From positions 39,543,518 through 39,607,517 of the forward strand of contig CM064580.1 in assembly GCA_032716605.1 (NCBI GenBank): a stretch of DNA of 64,000 nucleotides, read 5' to 3'. Numbering within the stretch: the first letter of the stretch is position 1; every line of letters begins with the position of its first letter. A program made the translations under genes and the position numbers. The notes beneath the pieces are model-generated. The model was not told the DNA's origin. It worked only from the letters and a program-made list of their open reading frames with translations, and did no database searches. This document shows positions 11,336 through 23,194 of this stretch, one piece after another. The DNA comes from Paralithodes platypus (lineage: Eukaryota; Arthropoda; Malacostraca; Decapoda; Lithodidae).

Positions 11336-13400
11336 GCCCCCCCCCCTGAACCCCCTCCCATCCTCACTATTGTACTACAGTGGTTCAGGGGTTCAAGGCT
11401 GTTGTAACCTTGAACCCCCTCCCACCCTCACTATTGTACTACAGTGGTTCAGGGGTTCAAGGCTGTTGTAACCATGAACCCCCTCCCACCCTCACTATTG
11501 TACTACAGTGGTTCAGGGGTTCAAGGCTGTTGTAACCTTGAACCCCCTCCCACCCTCACTATTGTACTACAGTGGTTCAGGGGTTCAAGGCTGTTGTAAC
11601 CTTGAACCCCCTCCCACCCTCACTATTGTACTACAGTGGTTCAGGGGTTCAAGGCTGTTGTAACCTTGAACCCCCTCCCACCCTCACTATTGTACTACAG
11701 TGGTTCAGGGGTTCAAGGCTGTTGTAACCTTGAACCCCCTCCCACCCTCACTATTGTACTACAGTGGTTCAGGGGTTCAAGGCTGTTGTAACCATGAACC
11801 CCCTCCCACCCTCACTATTGTACTACAGTGGTTCAGGGGTTCAAGGCTGTTGTAACCTTGAACCCCCTCCCACCCTCACTATTGTACTACAGTGGTTCAG
11901 GGGTTCAAGGCTGTTGTAACCTTGAACCCCCTCCCACCCTCACTATTGTACTACAGTGGTTCAGGGGTTCAAGGCTGTTGTAACCTTGAACCCCCTCCCA
12001 CCCTCACTATTGTACTACAGTGGTTCAGGGTTCAAGGCTGTTGTAACCTTGAACCCCTCCCACCCTCACTATTGTACTACAGTGGTTCAGGGTTCAAGGC
12101 TGTTGTAACCTTGAGCCCCCTCCCACCCTCACTATTGTACTACAGTGGTTCAGGGGTTCAAGGCTGTTGTAACCTTGAACCCCCTCCCACCCTCACTATT
12201 GTACTACAGTGGTTCAGGGGTTCAAGGCTGTTGTAACCTTGAACCCCCTCCCACCCTCACTATTGTACTACAGTGGTTCAGGGGTTCAAGGCTGTTGTAA
12301 CCTTGAACCCCCTCCCACCCTCACTATTGTACTACAGTGGTTCAGGGGTTCAAGGCTGTTGTAACCTTGAACCCCCTCCCACCCTCACTATTGTACTACA
12401 GTGGTTCAGGGGTTCAAGGCTGTTGTAACCTTGAACCCCCTCCCACCCTCACTATTGTACTACAGTGGTTCAGGGGTTCAAGGCTGTTGTAACCTTGAAC
12501 CCCCTCCCACCCTCACTATTGTACTACAGGGGTTCAGGGGTTCAAGGCTGTTGTAACCTTGAACCCCCTCCCACCCTCACTATTGTACTACAGTGGTTCA
12601 GGGGTTCAAGGCTGTTGTAACCTTGAACCCCCTCCCCCCCTCACTATTGTACTACAGTGGTTCAGGGGTTCAAGGCTGTTGTAACCTTGAACCCCCTCCC
12701 ACCCTCACTATTGTACTACAGTGGTTCAGGGGTTCAAGGCTGTTGTAACCATGAACCCCCTCCCACCCTCACTATTGTACTACAGTGGGTTTCAGGGGTT
12801 CAAGGCTGTTGTAACCATGAACCCCCTCCCACCCTCACTATTGTACTACAGTGGTTCAGGGGTTCAAGGCTGTTGTAACCATGAACCCCCTCCCACCCTC
12901 ACTATTGTACTACAGTGGTTCAGGGGTTCAAGGCTGTTGTAACCATGAACCCCCTCCCACCCTCACTATTGTACTACAGTGGTTCAGGGGTTCAAGGCTG
13001 TTGTAACCTTGAACCCCTCCTACCCTCGCTATTGTACTACAGTGGTTCAGGGGTTCAAGGCTGTTGTAACCTTGAACCCCCTCCCACCCTCACTATTGTA
13101 CTACAGTGGTTCAGGGGTTCAAGACTATTGTAACTCTGAACCCCTGACCTCCCTCCTACCCTCACTATTGTACTACAGTGGTTCAGGGGTTCAAGGCTGT
13201 TGTAACCTTGAACCCCCTCCTACCCTCACTATTGTACTACAGTGGTTCAGGGGTTCAAGACTATTGTAACTCTGAACCCCTGAACTCCCTCCTACCCTCA
13301 CTATTGTACTACAGTGGTGCAGGGGTTCAAGGCTATTGTAACCATGAACCGCTGAACACCCTTCTGCCCTGGTTCAGGTTCAGCGGTTCACACTCTCCAT
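11336..13400 (+). repeat. 64-bp minisatellite, about 32 units
   Basis: Units of 64 bp with landmarks 'actattgtactacagtgg' and 'ttcaaggctgttgtaacc'. Central units are nearly identical; the last few (after about 13000) diverge, with ctattg and an 8-9-bp insertion 'tgacctccc'. The unit contains an imperfect dyad (aaggctgttgtaaccttgaacc), so single strands could fold. Confidence 0.97.
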
Positions 13401-13514
13401 CATCTTCAATTTAGCCTCACACAGAGCATAGTTGGAAAGAAACTTTGGATTTTGATTATCGCAGTTTATGAACCCACAGAGACGGTTGAACACACTTCTG
13501 AGAAGATGTTTACT

Positions 13515-13706
13515 TAAAGTCCTTTTAACTTTAATCTGGCTATTAGTAAACGATTTTATTCAGTTTAAAAAGGGCCCACAGCAATTAACAGGCTTCGAAC
13601 TATCTCACTTAACTCTTTATACTATCACACATCCTCCTTAAACTGCACAACATCGTCTAAACATAACTAAAAGAAAACTTAAATGACGTCGCCGGTACAG
13701 AAGGGG
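13515..13706 (+). mobile_element. C3: family C element, left tip truncated
   Basis: Begins within the arm ('ccttttaactttaatctggc') and ends GACGTCGCCGGTACAGAAGGGG, followed by ATAA. Upstream 'gaacccacagagacggttgaa' (about 13470) is a LINE-R remnant shared with 38120. Confidence 0.8.
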
Positions 13707-13710
13707 ATAA

Positions 13711-14370
13711 GATTCGCAGTACAGGGGTCAGAAGTCAAATACATTCTCGTCCAAAACTGGATATTGAAGACCTGAATTAATCTGAAGACATGGTACCTAG
13801 AGATCTCAGACATTGGAAGCCATAATGATGACAGCTGGGAGTTTATGTTGGTAGTCAATGAGATCCTTAGTAGTCGGTAGCCAATCCTAGAAGCCATAAA
13901 AGGAACAAGCTTTATTTTTTTCCAACTATCTCCTGTCTACATTATTATAACCTACCAACAATTCTAAATAAATTAGTCAACAAGACTTGCTTAATATTTA
14001 TATAATAACATATAGGTACTGTTAACAGAACATTATAGTTATCATATATTATAAATATGCCCCGTTTGTTATATATATCGTATTCTTAACTTATTTACCG
14101 TTGAAAGAGAGAGAGAGAGAGAGAGAGATCATAATGAGGAGGGGGTGGGGGGGGGGGGGGGAGAGTTAGGGGAGGATTTTCAAATGGCCCCCATCAGGAT
14201 ACTGCATTTGGCTTATAATTAAACTATTCAATATATCATCAATGGTACTTTTTAACAGAATGGCTATTGTGTCACTGGTATTCATGTTTATGTAACTGTT
14301 AATAATTATGTCACCGAATCACAAAAATTTGCATACGCCCTAGGCGACATAGGGTCTCACGCACAGGAAT
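13711..14370. other. No gene seen
   Basis: AT-rich sequence with short (GA)n at 14106-14128 and a G-run at 14139-14161. No coding pattern or repeat family is recognised. Confidence 0.5.
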
Positions 14371-14411
14371 GTACAGGTAAGATCAACGACAAGTTTCCTT
14401 GGATATAAGTT

Positions 14412-14870
14412 ATGACCGTACTCACGGCACCCTTCAGCTCGTCCCTCACACCCGACGAGGCAGAAGCCAGGGTCTATTCATTGCAAATGATGAAGGAAAT
14501 CAACGAGTTCCAGACCAAGATTCAGAAACTATATAGAGTAGCCCGTTCCGAATAGTTCCGGGTCAAGTGGGTGTGGGAGGCCGTGATTGTGTGCACGCCC
14601 CCACCCATCTGCCTGTATTTTGTGGGGAAGCTGAGAACTAACCTGGACCAGGATATCAAGATCGTGAAGACATATATTAGTAGCTCCACCCCACCTTCTG
14701 ATAACCTGGCATTTATCCGGAAGGTCTCCCTAGCACTAACTGGATACCTAGGAGCCCCACACAAAACCAAGGAACAAAACCTCCTTTTAGAATTACGGAT
14801 CAAGCTGAGGCACAACAGCTTGAACGGCCTTCAGAAAGCCAAGATCCCCAGCGTGGAGACGCCCAATTAA
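14412..14870 (+). pseudogene. Gag-like reading frame of an LTR-type retroelement, one stop
   Basis: An ATG at 14412 opens a frame of 153 codons to TAA at 14868, broken by one in-frame TAG at 14553-14555. The N-terminal part (SSLTPDEAEARVYSLQMMKE) is helix-forming. GC content and codon style differ from the AT-rich surroundings. The role as gag is inferred from its position just before a protease-like frame; I recognise no zinc knuckle. It could be an unrelated mobile ORF. Confidence 0.5.
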
Positions 14871-14889
14871 TGGCGATCATACGCAAGGC

Positions 14890-15160
14890 CTTCCGTTCCC
14901 ATCTCCCATCGTCTCCGTGTGCACCTTGGGAGCGCTCCTTTGCCTACTACTGGACACCAGGGCCAGTAGAAGCTGCATCTCCCACCACTTCTTCACCCAA
15001 CATGCAGAGCAACTTGTCTCACTCCGGTCTACACCCATCGCCCAAATAGGTGCCAGCAGCGACCCCATTCAACTACATTACCCGAACCCTCCCCCTACAC
15101 TTCAACGCAGGCACCATCGAGGTAGCATTCAATGTACTGAGTAAACCCCCGCTTCTTCAA
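14890..15160 (+). pseudogene. Retropepsin-like protease fragment
   Basis: The frame at 14917-15144 contains CLLLDTRASRSCISHHFF, which fits the aspartic-protease signature (hydrophobic)-D-T-G-A-S with G changed to R, followed by the usual S-C-I-S start of an LTR-element protease. It ends at an early stop. Loss of the flap-side glycine and the short frame indicate an inactive relic. It lies about 50 bp after the gag-like frame in another phase, the usual gag-pro order of Metaviridae- or BEL-type elements. Confidence 0.6.
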
Positions 15161-15520
15161 CGGGTACCTGCTGGAACGTTCTTCCAGACAACGATGCCCG
15201 ACTAAATATAAATGAATGCAGTCTGATCTTCCCTGCCCTTAAACTAAACCGAGACCTACCCTCAGACAACCTCCACCACCTGGACACCGCTCACAGCTAA
15301 GTCGGGCACCAAAATGGCACAAACAAGGACCCTGATCCCCCGCACCACTCAACCCCTTCCCCTCGTCCAACCCTTCTACCCCACCACTATATTCTCTCCC
15401 GCCCCCGAATTGGACCCCACAGCCCGCATGGTCTGGACCTTCTTGAGCACTGAACGCCCCACCCTACTTGTTGTCAACATGACCACAGAGACCTACGCCT
15501 GCCTAAAGGATTGCTCCTAA
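15161..15520 (+). other. C-rich continuation of the retroelement relic
   Basis: Open frames (for example 15314-15520, ending AYACLKDCS-like) keep the same C-rich composition as the gag/protease part. No reverse transcriptase, integrase or LTR is seen before composition returns to AT-rich near 15640. This is probably the tail of the same relic. Confidence 0.35.
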
Positions 15521-16030
15521 AGGTAACTGTCAGCCAGTACATGTGACACAACCCGAAGGAAAAATATATAAACCGGACTAGTATAACCTCTCATCACCCC
15601 TCCTGCCTCCCCCACCCCCAACTTAGACCCCTGTCAGACGTTCCATATGTACTTGAATATGTACTTGAATGTGTTCTTGAATGTTAAGTTCAGGCAAGGT
15701 TAGTCTATATTTTACATCTGGCAGCTCTTGGCAACTGATTGGTTTTATTCTTAATGGTAAACCTACTGTCCCTGCATCATATTAGCGTAATGTTTTCACA
15801 ATTAGCATATTTCGTTACAAAATCTTCGTAATCGCTGAGTAATCAAAATTGGTACATGACAATTTATCGTCAGCTGAAGACAGACTACAGGTTAGATTAC
15901 GTTAGAGTAGGAGAGGTTGGGTGGCGCTAGTGTTGAGATAAGGTTAGGATAAGGCTAGTTATGAATATATTAAGGGAACTCAGACGATATTGTGCAGCAT
16001 AATTTACTGGTTCGGCTCAATGGTTTAAGC
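15521..16030. repeat. Dispersed repeat copy in AT-rich DNA
   Basis: About 15768-15885 ('tttcgttacaaaatcttcgtaat' to 'atttatcgtcagctga') recurs at 43130-43205. The rest shows nothing recognisable. Confidence 0.5.
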
Positions 16031-16037
16031 AAGGGGG

Positions 16038-16349
16038 TTTAGTTTGCTCTCTAAACCTCCATCAAACTTAAAAAAACACCCACAAGACCCCCCTTCGATA
16101 TAAATTTGTACATTTTTCGGTAGAAAAATTTCCCGGCCAAATGCCGGTTACTTCTATAATTACAGACTCACTATCGCTCGCCAGGAAAAAATCGACACCT
16201 AAATGGCACGAAAGGTCTTAATATTGGCTAAGAAATGGGGCAAAAGGTCTGAATATCGCCAAACTAATAGGGCGAATGTCTTGAAATCTCATACCTAATA
16301 GGGCTAAACATGAGGGAGGAGGAGGACTCGAAAAACCAACTGCCTCCCC
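16038..16349 (+). mobile_element. A6: family A element
   Basis: Right end CTCCCC|TTAA (16350-16353). The left TTAA is decayed, at about 16030 (gtttaagcaaggggg). Core present. Confidence 0.8.
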
Positions 16350-16680
16350 TTAAAGTTAGGGTAGGGTGAGGCTAGGCAAATGCTAGGTATTATTTTTGGT
16401 AAAGATTAAATAAAAGTTAGTAGAGGATAGGTTAAGTTAATCTAAGTTAGTGATCAGTTAGGCTCAGAGGTGTGGGTGCAACGATTCCAAGTGTAGGCTA
16501 GATTATTGGTAGACTAAATGAAGGCAATCCAACATCTGATTGCAAGATATAATTACCCTCCTAATTTGCCTACTACCCACCTCATCACTATATTCATCTC
16601 AGGCTCTACTCTTTTCCTCTTTCAATTACTGTCAATAATAGTCATTTTATCTGGCAATCAATCATCATTCTCTCTTCAAT

Positions 16681-16860
16681 GTGCACTCCAGGACAAAAAA
16701 AAAAAAAAAACAATCTATACACTATCGATCTAAACATTCTGGAAGTGGATCGAAATCTTTGGAAAATACAGTACAGTCTATATGTTTCACCCAGTTCATT
16801 CCGTTCACACAATTATAGCGTATATTCAGCTCACCAGTGTTGTCTTTTCCTGGAGTGCAC
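16681..16860. mobile_element. I1: MITE with GTGCACTCCAGGA inverted repeats
   Basis: Terminal inverted repeats GTGCACTCCAGGA and TCCTGGAGTGCAC, 180 bp apart. A diverged relative is at 36728-36891. Flanks (...caat / atac...) may carry an AT duplication; superfamily unknown. Confidence 0.75.
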
Positions 16861-16936
16861 ATACCGTATCTTTACCAATTTTCCTTATATTCCTTATATT
16901 CGCAATATAATATGACCGTCTGTGCAATATGCAACC

Positions 16937-17410
16937 GTCTTGGTGGTGTAATGGTTAAGGGGGAGGGGGGGGGGGGGGGGAATTTCCACTTGAGGGACTT
17001 TTTTCTTGACCCCTTTCTCCCTCATGTCTAGCCCCATTGCTTTTGAGATTTTAAGACGTTTGCCCCATTAGTTTGGTGATTTTTAAGAATTTCCGCCCCA
17101 TTCTGTCAATTTTAAGACCTTTCGTGCCATTTAGGTGTCGATTTTATCCTGGCGAGCGATAGCGAGCCTGTAATTTAAGAGTAATCGGCCTTCGGCCGGG
17201 ACATTTTTCTACCGAAAAAATGTACAAATTTATCTTGAAAGGGGGTCAAGGGGATGAAATTTTAAGATTGCTGGAGGAGTAGGAAACAAACTAGAAAACT
17301 CCCCTTAAGGTGTCTACAAATCTGTATGTAATAACCCAGGTTCGAATCCCAGTGGATCACATATTTCATTGGAGGTGTTTGGTGGTGTGGTGAAATTAAT
17401 AAAACAATAG
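16937..17410 (+). mobile_element. SINE 1 copy a (tRNA-derived), split by A7
   Basis: Head 'cttggtggtgtaatggttaa' carries an A-box-like TGGTGTAATGG; after A7 the body resumes with 'aacccaggttcgaatccc' (B box GGTTCGAATCC) and the shared tail 'gtggtgaaattaataaaa'. Uninterrupted copies are at 28986-29137 (minus) and 38344-38468. Confidence 0.85.
16959..17304 (-). mobile_element. A7: family A element inserted in SINE 1
   Basis: TTAA at 16955-16958 and 17305-17308. The intact SINE at 28986-29137 reads atggTTAAggtgtctacaaa across this site, giving an exact empty target. The left end has a slipped G-run. Confidence 0.92.
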
Positions 17411-17592
17411 ATATACCTTTCCTTCCTATTTCCAGTTGTGTAATTAATTTAATCCATTTTTTCTACAATATGTAACGGTCATTTTGTTTCTGTCTTGCCT
17501 ACTTCCCTTTGTCTTCGCTCAGCAATAAAGTTCATGATGTTTCCTTCCATCTCCTCTCACAAGGAATCTCATATCACTGTCTCTTCTTAGTT

Positions 17593-17594
<2 letters not shown>

Positions 17595-17642
<48 letters not shown>

Positions 17643-17755
17643 CATCTCTCATCTCTCTCTAACTTATGCGTTTCTCCTCTCCTCTCTCTCTCTATTCTCT
17701 GACTCCTCTCTCTCTTCTTAGTCCTCTCTATCTCATCTCTCGTCTCTCTCTCTTC

Positions 17756-17815
<60 letters not shown>
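17595..17815 (+). repeat. (CT)n microsatellites
   Basis: Interrupted (CT)n over about 220 bp. Confidence 0.95.
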
Positions 17816-17927
17816 AGACCTGCCCGACTGGTTGTTGTGGTGGTGGAAGTGTCAGTTTTTACGGTGGATCATCTTGAAATAGGGATCTGGGTGGACACTG
17901 ATGAGTCACCTCAGTCAGATCAGTTAA

Positions 17928-18301
17928 GGGAGCCCACCTCGTTTTTTTCTCTCTCTCTCCCTCTCTCTCTGGGTTGTATTCATTCGGCCCCATTCAGCCT
18001 ACTGTTTTAAGAAGTTTAATCCCATCCAGGTGTTGATTTATACCTGGCGAGCGATAACGAGCCTTCATATTTTAGATAATGAGTTAGACAGCTGGCTAAA
18101 TTTGTACATTTTTCAATACAAAAATATCTACGGCGAAGCCGGATTTCTCCATAAAATGATGGCTCGCTATCGTTCGCCAGGAAGAAATCGACACCTGGAT
18201 GGGGATAAACGTCTTAAAACAGTTGGCTGAATGGGGCCCAATGGATATAAGCCAGAGAAAGAGAGAAAAGGAGAGAAAGGTAAACAAGCAGGTGACCCGC
18301 C
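17928..18301 (-). mobile_element. B4: fold-back TTAA element, 374 bp
   Basis: TTAA at 17924-17927 and 18302-18305. Reverse orientation relative to B1 (begins GGGAGCCCACCTCG). Confidence 0.9.
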
Positions 18302-18490
18302 TTAAAGCCAAACTCGGAAATATTTGTTACGTTACATAAAACTATCTCATCTCGTTTGGGTTCGAAGCAGCTACAAAGGGGTGTATTATATAATTATATT
18401 ATGGTTGGTGACTGTACATTGTAGGGTTGCTAATAGACGGGGTTCTATGGTATCATATGGTGTTCCTGGTAGCCGTAATCCCTATGTTAA

Positions 18491-18870
18491 GAGGGGTCAC
18501 CGTTTTTTTGTTTATCTTTCTCTCATTTTCTCTCTTTCCCTGGCTTGTATCCATTCGGCCCCATTCAGCCAACTATTTTAAGACGTTTATCCACACCCAG
18601 GTGTCGATCTCTTACTGGCGAGCGATAGCGAGCCAGCATTGTCTGGAGAAATCAGGCTTCGCCAGAAACATTTTTCTATCGAAAAATGTACAAGTTTAGC
18701 TTGCTGTCAAAACAAATATATATATATATATGCTGGCTCGCTACCGCTCGCCAGGATTTTTTTTATACCTGAGTGGGGGTAAAAATCTTAAAACAGTAGG
18801 CTGAATGGGGCCGAATGGATACAAGCCAATGAGAGAGGGAGAGAAAGAGAGACACGCGAGGTGGGCTCCC
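18491..18870 (+). mobile_element. B5: fold-back TTAA element, 380 bp
   Basis: TTAA at 18487-18490 and 18871-18874. Arms are centred on 'ggcgagcgatagcgagcc' and 'ggctcgctaccgctcgcc', with the loop ending in (TA)n at about 18716-18730. Confidence 0.9.
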
Positions 18871-18959
18871 TTAATAACATTGGTTCTACCTGTTCTATAC
18901 TGGTTAATTCTACTAATACCTCAACTTTCACCGAACCCTACCTCAACTTTCACACCTCT

Positions 18960-19137
18960 TCTCCGCCTCCCCTCGTCTCCTCCTCTCTCTCGATCTCCTC
19001 TCTCGTCTCTCCTCTCTTCTCTCTCTCTCTCTCGTCCCTCTCCATCTCTCTCCTCCCTCCTCCTCCTCGCGTCCCTCTCGCCTCCTTCCCTCTCTCTCTC
19101 CTCTCTCCTCGATCCCCCCTTCTCTCTCTCTCTCTCA
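18960..19137 (+). repeat. Interrupted CT-rich microsatellite
   Basis: CT/CCT-rich simple sequence with no coding signal. Confidence 0.9.
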
Positions 19138-19206
19138 TAATTACCAAACGTACGCATGCAAATTTGTCTATATATGTGTAAGTGTATATTACTATATTAT
19201 AAACTC

Positions 19207-19720
19207 ACACAGCACTTCTAGACAAAGTAGAAAAGAAAGCCTTTCGTCTCATTTAACTCACGTCCCCACCCGTCCACTAACCAAATTAATCTGCAATTCC
19301 TCCCTCTCCTCTTCGTCGCCGCAATGTTTGCATCGTCTCACTATTCGTACCGCTATTACAATAAGCAGTGTTTCCTCTCAGAGCTCTCTCAATGTATACC
19401 AACAGTAGACCCACCCGCCCTATACAACCCCCAGTACCCCCTCTTCTTAGAGCACATAGCACCCGTTTTGCAACACAATCCCACCCCTACTATGTGCATC
19501 TCTCCAACCCAAGAGTGAAACGTTATTCTAAATTTTTCTTCTATTCAACAGCTGAGCTCTGGAACTTTCCCAGAATCAGTGTTTCCCTCTTCCTATGACT
19601 TTATTTGCTTCAAACTCCGTCTGTTCAGGCATTTTGGCTCGAGCGTCCCTTGATTTTGACCCTGTCACTCTTTCAACTCTGGGAGAGGCACTGGCCACAG
19701 GAAATTCTGCCTTTTGTCTC
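19207..19720 (+). pseudogene. LINE-R remnant: C-terminal region of a non-LTR RT
   Basis: Frameshifted translation shows the C-terminal block that follows the RT domain in many arthropod LINEs: RKAFRLI, then ATQSHPYYVHLSNPRVKRYS and FFYSTAELWN. The same block is at 59269-59496 plus 61931-62115 (plus strand) and in part at 37815-38255 (minus). Several stops and shifts; non-functional. I call the family LINE-R to separate it from the CR1-like element. Confidence 0.75.
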
Positions 19721-20030
19721 CCTCACACATAGAAAGAAAAAAAAATGTAGGCGTGTACGGACACATTGCTACACAAAGGTCTCCGCTTAACAGACCAGAA
19801 CAACAGACCACATATTAACCATTCATAGACTACCACCCAGATGATTATCGAGAACATTAGGAACCAGCCTAGTAAGTTATGGTGACAGAGGTAATGGTAG
19901 TACCAATGTAGAGAGAGAGAGGGAGAGGGGGTGGATGGGTGGAAGTTGTTGAAGTAGTAATGGGGTTCATTTATGTACTGATTAGCCTCTGTAGATTGTC
20001 TAGTGGAATACGTTATGTAGTTTTATTTAA

Positions 20031-20419
20031 GGGGAGATTTCCACTTTAGGGAGTTTTTATCTGGACTCCTTTCTCTCTCATGTTTAGCCCCATTGCTTTT
20101 CCTCTTTTCTAATTTTTAAGGACGTTCGCTCCCATTAGTTTTGGTTACGATTTTAAAAAACAAAAAACTTTTCAAACCTAATTTCTTGGTCAATTTTAAA
20201 ATAAGATGAGACGACCTTTCGTTGCCATTTAGGTGTCGAGTACCTGCGAGACGATAGCGAGGCCTGTAATTTAAGAGAACCCGGCTTTTCAGTTCGGGGA
20301 CATTTGTTCAAACCTCTATTCTTCTCTACCGAAAAATGTACAAATTTATCTTGAAAGGGGGTCTAGGGGATGTAATTTTAAGTTTGATGGAGGTCTAAGC
20401 AACACACTAGACACCTCCT
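20031..20419 (-). mobile_element. A8: decayed family A element with small insertions
   Basis: TTAA at 20027-20030. The right end is altered (cctcctataa). The body matches A7 but has many short extra segments, for example 'caaacctctattcttc' before 'taccgaaaaatg'. Confidence 0.8.
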
Positions 20420-20464
20420 ATAAAAGCATATCAATTACAACCGATACCTTATATTAATTGGCAT

Positions 20465-20690
20465 ATAATGTATACACTTATTTGCAGTGGGGTAGCCTAC
20501 AATCATTTATCCTGCGTCCAACAGTGGTACTCAAACAGGACTACAATAATCAAGCTAAGATTTGAACCATTTGGGGAAGAGTCAACCAGTAAATGGGTGA
20601 GGAAATGTACAGCGCATTTGCTCGAGCCCTTTTTGAGTTACAAGAGGTTAATGGTTGCGATTTGGGCCTACTTACAGTGAATAGACTATA
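20465..20690 (+). repeat. Dispersed repeat Q, copy 1
   Basis: 'catttggggaagagtcaacc' followed by 'catttgctcgagccc' recurs at 33430-33520 with substitutions. Origin unknown. Confidence 0.5.
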
Positions 20691-20773
20691 GCCAGGAAGC
20701 TAAGGTTGTTTGACAGTCACCTCTATATGGAAGTTGGAGTTGTTTACATTGATATTTAGCAGAATTATCAGCT

Positions 20774-20886
20774 AAAATACGGTCATAATACATATAAAAT
20801 ACGGTCATAATACATATAAAATACGGTCATAATACATATAAAATACGGTCATAATACATATAAAATACGGTCATAATACATATATA
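20774..20886 (+). repeat. 22-bp tandem repeat x5
   Basis: Five near-identical copies of aaaatacggtcataatacat plus at. Confidence 0.95.
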
Positions 20887-21194
20887 AATACACAAAACCC
20901 AATTCAACAGATATTTTATACATTAGCCACCTACATTATTATTGGATTTCTGTTTAATATCGATGTTTTCTTTTTTTTTTTTTTTGTTTTTTTTTTTTTT
21001 TTTGCAACCACCAAAACGGCTCCAACTTCCTTAGAGCCTGAAACTTGCAAAGTAGTCAATTCCTCCTTCTCTGCAGTCAATGGTGGATATGAGAGTGACA
21101 TCCTGGCAAAATAATCCTAATATTATTATTATCTGGATGTGGGAATGGGACTGGGTTAGAATAATATAGATTCCCCTCCCGACTGGAATACACG

Positions 21195-21355
21195 CAACCC
21201 CCCCCCCCCCCCCCCCACACACATTCACACACTTACCCTCTCTCTCTCTCTCTCTCTCACTCTCACTCCCCCTCTCTCTCTCTCTCTCTGTCATCTCTCT
21301 CTCTCTCGGAATCTCTCCCGTCTCTCATCTCCTCTCTCCTCAGTAGTTTTTTTTT
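21195..21355. repeat. C-run and (CT)n
   Basis: Poly-C at about 21199-21217 followed by interrupted (CT)n and a poly-T at 21346-21356. Confidence 0.9.
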
Positions 21356-21356
21356 T

Positions 21357-21990
21357 TAAAGAGACATGAACGGAGGAAGGAAAAACACAGAATAAACAAA
21401 AAGGTCCATGTGCCCTTAGGCATCCTCCATTCATAAGCATGTTTGTAACAACTGGATTTAAAACATTTGTAGATTGTAAGATTTTTGTTGAAAGCATTCG
21501 AGGGAAGTAAATTCCAAAGAGTAGTGCCTCTGGGGATTAAATGAATTCTGATAAGCAGAAGTTCTGCATTGTGGAGAGAAAGTGTAAATTCATGTGCGCT
21601 CTCAGCTGCCCTAAGTTCTAGGGAAAGATGTGGAGAGGCGGCACAATTGCAGCAAGTTTCCTCGGAACAATTGCTGTGAAAAATCTGTAGAATAATGCAA
21701 GGGATGCAACGTTTCTTCGTATGGATAATGTAGGAAGGTCCTGTGTGATTGTAACCGGGTTATTGTTTTATCTAAATAGCTTTATATTTTGATATTTTTC
21801 CCAACTTGCCTCAATGCAAACACTCCACTTCCACTCCACAGAGGTGAACAGTAATCCATCGGAGAACGCACATTACTTTTTATATATCGAGGCCAACTGC
21901 TCGTCAGTGAAGAATTCTCGAACTCTGTACAGGAGTCCCAGTTTTTTAGAGGCATTCTTAGCAATGCTTCTAACATAATGTGTCCAGCTC
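21357..21990 (-). pseudogene. LINE remnant, RT C-terminal region (minus strand)
   Basis: Minus-strand translation shows VRSPMDYCSPLWSGSG, the conserved block after the RT domain, followed downstream (in lower coordinates) by LSIRR-type, TLWN-type and 3' UTR sequence. The UTR block at 21357-21430 recurs at 63485-63560. Several frames are needed, so it is dead. Confidence 0.7.
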
Positions 21991-22377
21991 AAGTTAGTAG
22001 TTAATGTAGTTAATGGTAAGTGTAAATACTAAATTCCCTTTCAAACTATTGCCTTTCGATACGATATACAAGCTTTCCTTCTGGGCATTTCCTGACCCAT
22101 AAGGTTACACTGCATCCTATTTTCCGGTACGGATTTTTAGCCGGAGGGATCGGGTGAGGGGGGAGGGGGGGAGCCTTCTACTTTGTTGTCCTATTCTTCT
22201 ACTATAAACTTTCCCTGTCTAGTAGTATTAAGACCGGACCACCTAGTAGGGACCGCGAGGTCTGTGTGGTCTGAGTATCTGAGTAACTCTGTGTAACTCT
22301 CAGCCAATCAATACCCACAAGCGAACCAATTAACATCGTAGTATATCACTGGCGTTGATATGATATATAGACCCAGT
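21991..22377. other. No gene seen
   Basis: Mixed sequence with a short G-rich run near 22155-22172. No recognised repeat or coding block. Confidence 0.4.
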
Positions 22378-22381
22378 TTAA

Positions 22382-22561
22382 CCCTTCCTTACCTATCTGC
22401 ATATCATTCTGGCCATCATTAGACGATTGTATTCATCCAAGGAATGATATCAAAGGGTTAAACTATCTAAATATACCCTCCAACGTCCACTGATCCCTCC
22501 AAAGCTGAATAAAATCGTCTAAATAAAGCCAACATAAAATGGTGGACAGCGGTTTGGTGGG
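22382..22561 (+). mobile_element. C4: diverged family C element
   Basis: TTAA at 22378-22381, then CCCTTCC. Internal landmarks 'cattctggccatcattagacg' and inverted 'aatcgtctaaataaagcca'. Right end decayed (gggTTGA). Confidence 0.7.
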
Positions 22562-22762
22562 TTGAAAAGGTTACGTTCAACTAGCCTCCGTGTTTGGGCC
22601 CTTGTTAGATCTGCTGATATACATAATGAAATACATAGCTAATTAGACACACAGTGAGTTAATACGATATAGATTTGAAGATAGATTTAATGAGTAGCAT
22701 GTAAGTTCAGCTATCTTATAGATATTTAATATATAGATAGGTAAGCAGATACGCTTGGTTAA

Positions 22763-23133
22763 GGAGGGTGACCTGCCTTTCTTTCTCTCCTTTTCCCTCT
22801 CTCTCTGGGTTGTATCCATTCGGCCCCATTCAGCCTACGGTTTTAAGACGTTTATCCCCATCCAGGTGTCGATTTCTCCCGGGCGGCCGATAGCGACCCA
22901 GCATTGTATGGAGAAATCCGGCTTCGCCGGAGAAATTTTTCTATCGAAAAATGTACAAATTTAGCCTGCTGTCAAAAAATATTTAAAATAGATATGCTGG
23001 CTCGCTACCGCTCGCCAGGAAAAAATCGACACCTGAATTGGGCTTAACGTCTTAAAACAGTAGGCTGAATGGGGCCGAATAGATACAACCCAGAGAGAGG
23101 GAGAGAGAGAGAAAATAAACGAGGTAGGCTCCC
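22763..23133 (+). mobile_element. B6: fold-back TTAA element, 371 bp
   Basis: TTAA at 22759-22762; right site mutated to TTGA (23134-23137). Confidence 0.88.
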
Positions 23134-23194
23134 TTGACACAATATAAGGTGTGTTAGTATCTATCTAGAATATGTGTTCAGTATATTAATGTTT

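Noticed and set aside
11892..13414. Proline/leucine-rich open frames
   Set aside because: Translation of the 64-bp minisatellite with frame changes at unit indels.
14412..15520. Endogenous viral gene cluster
   Set aside because: The protease signature and gag-pro order fit an ordinary LTR retroelement, and no viral structural gene can be recognised.
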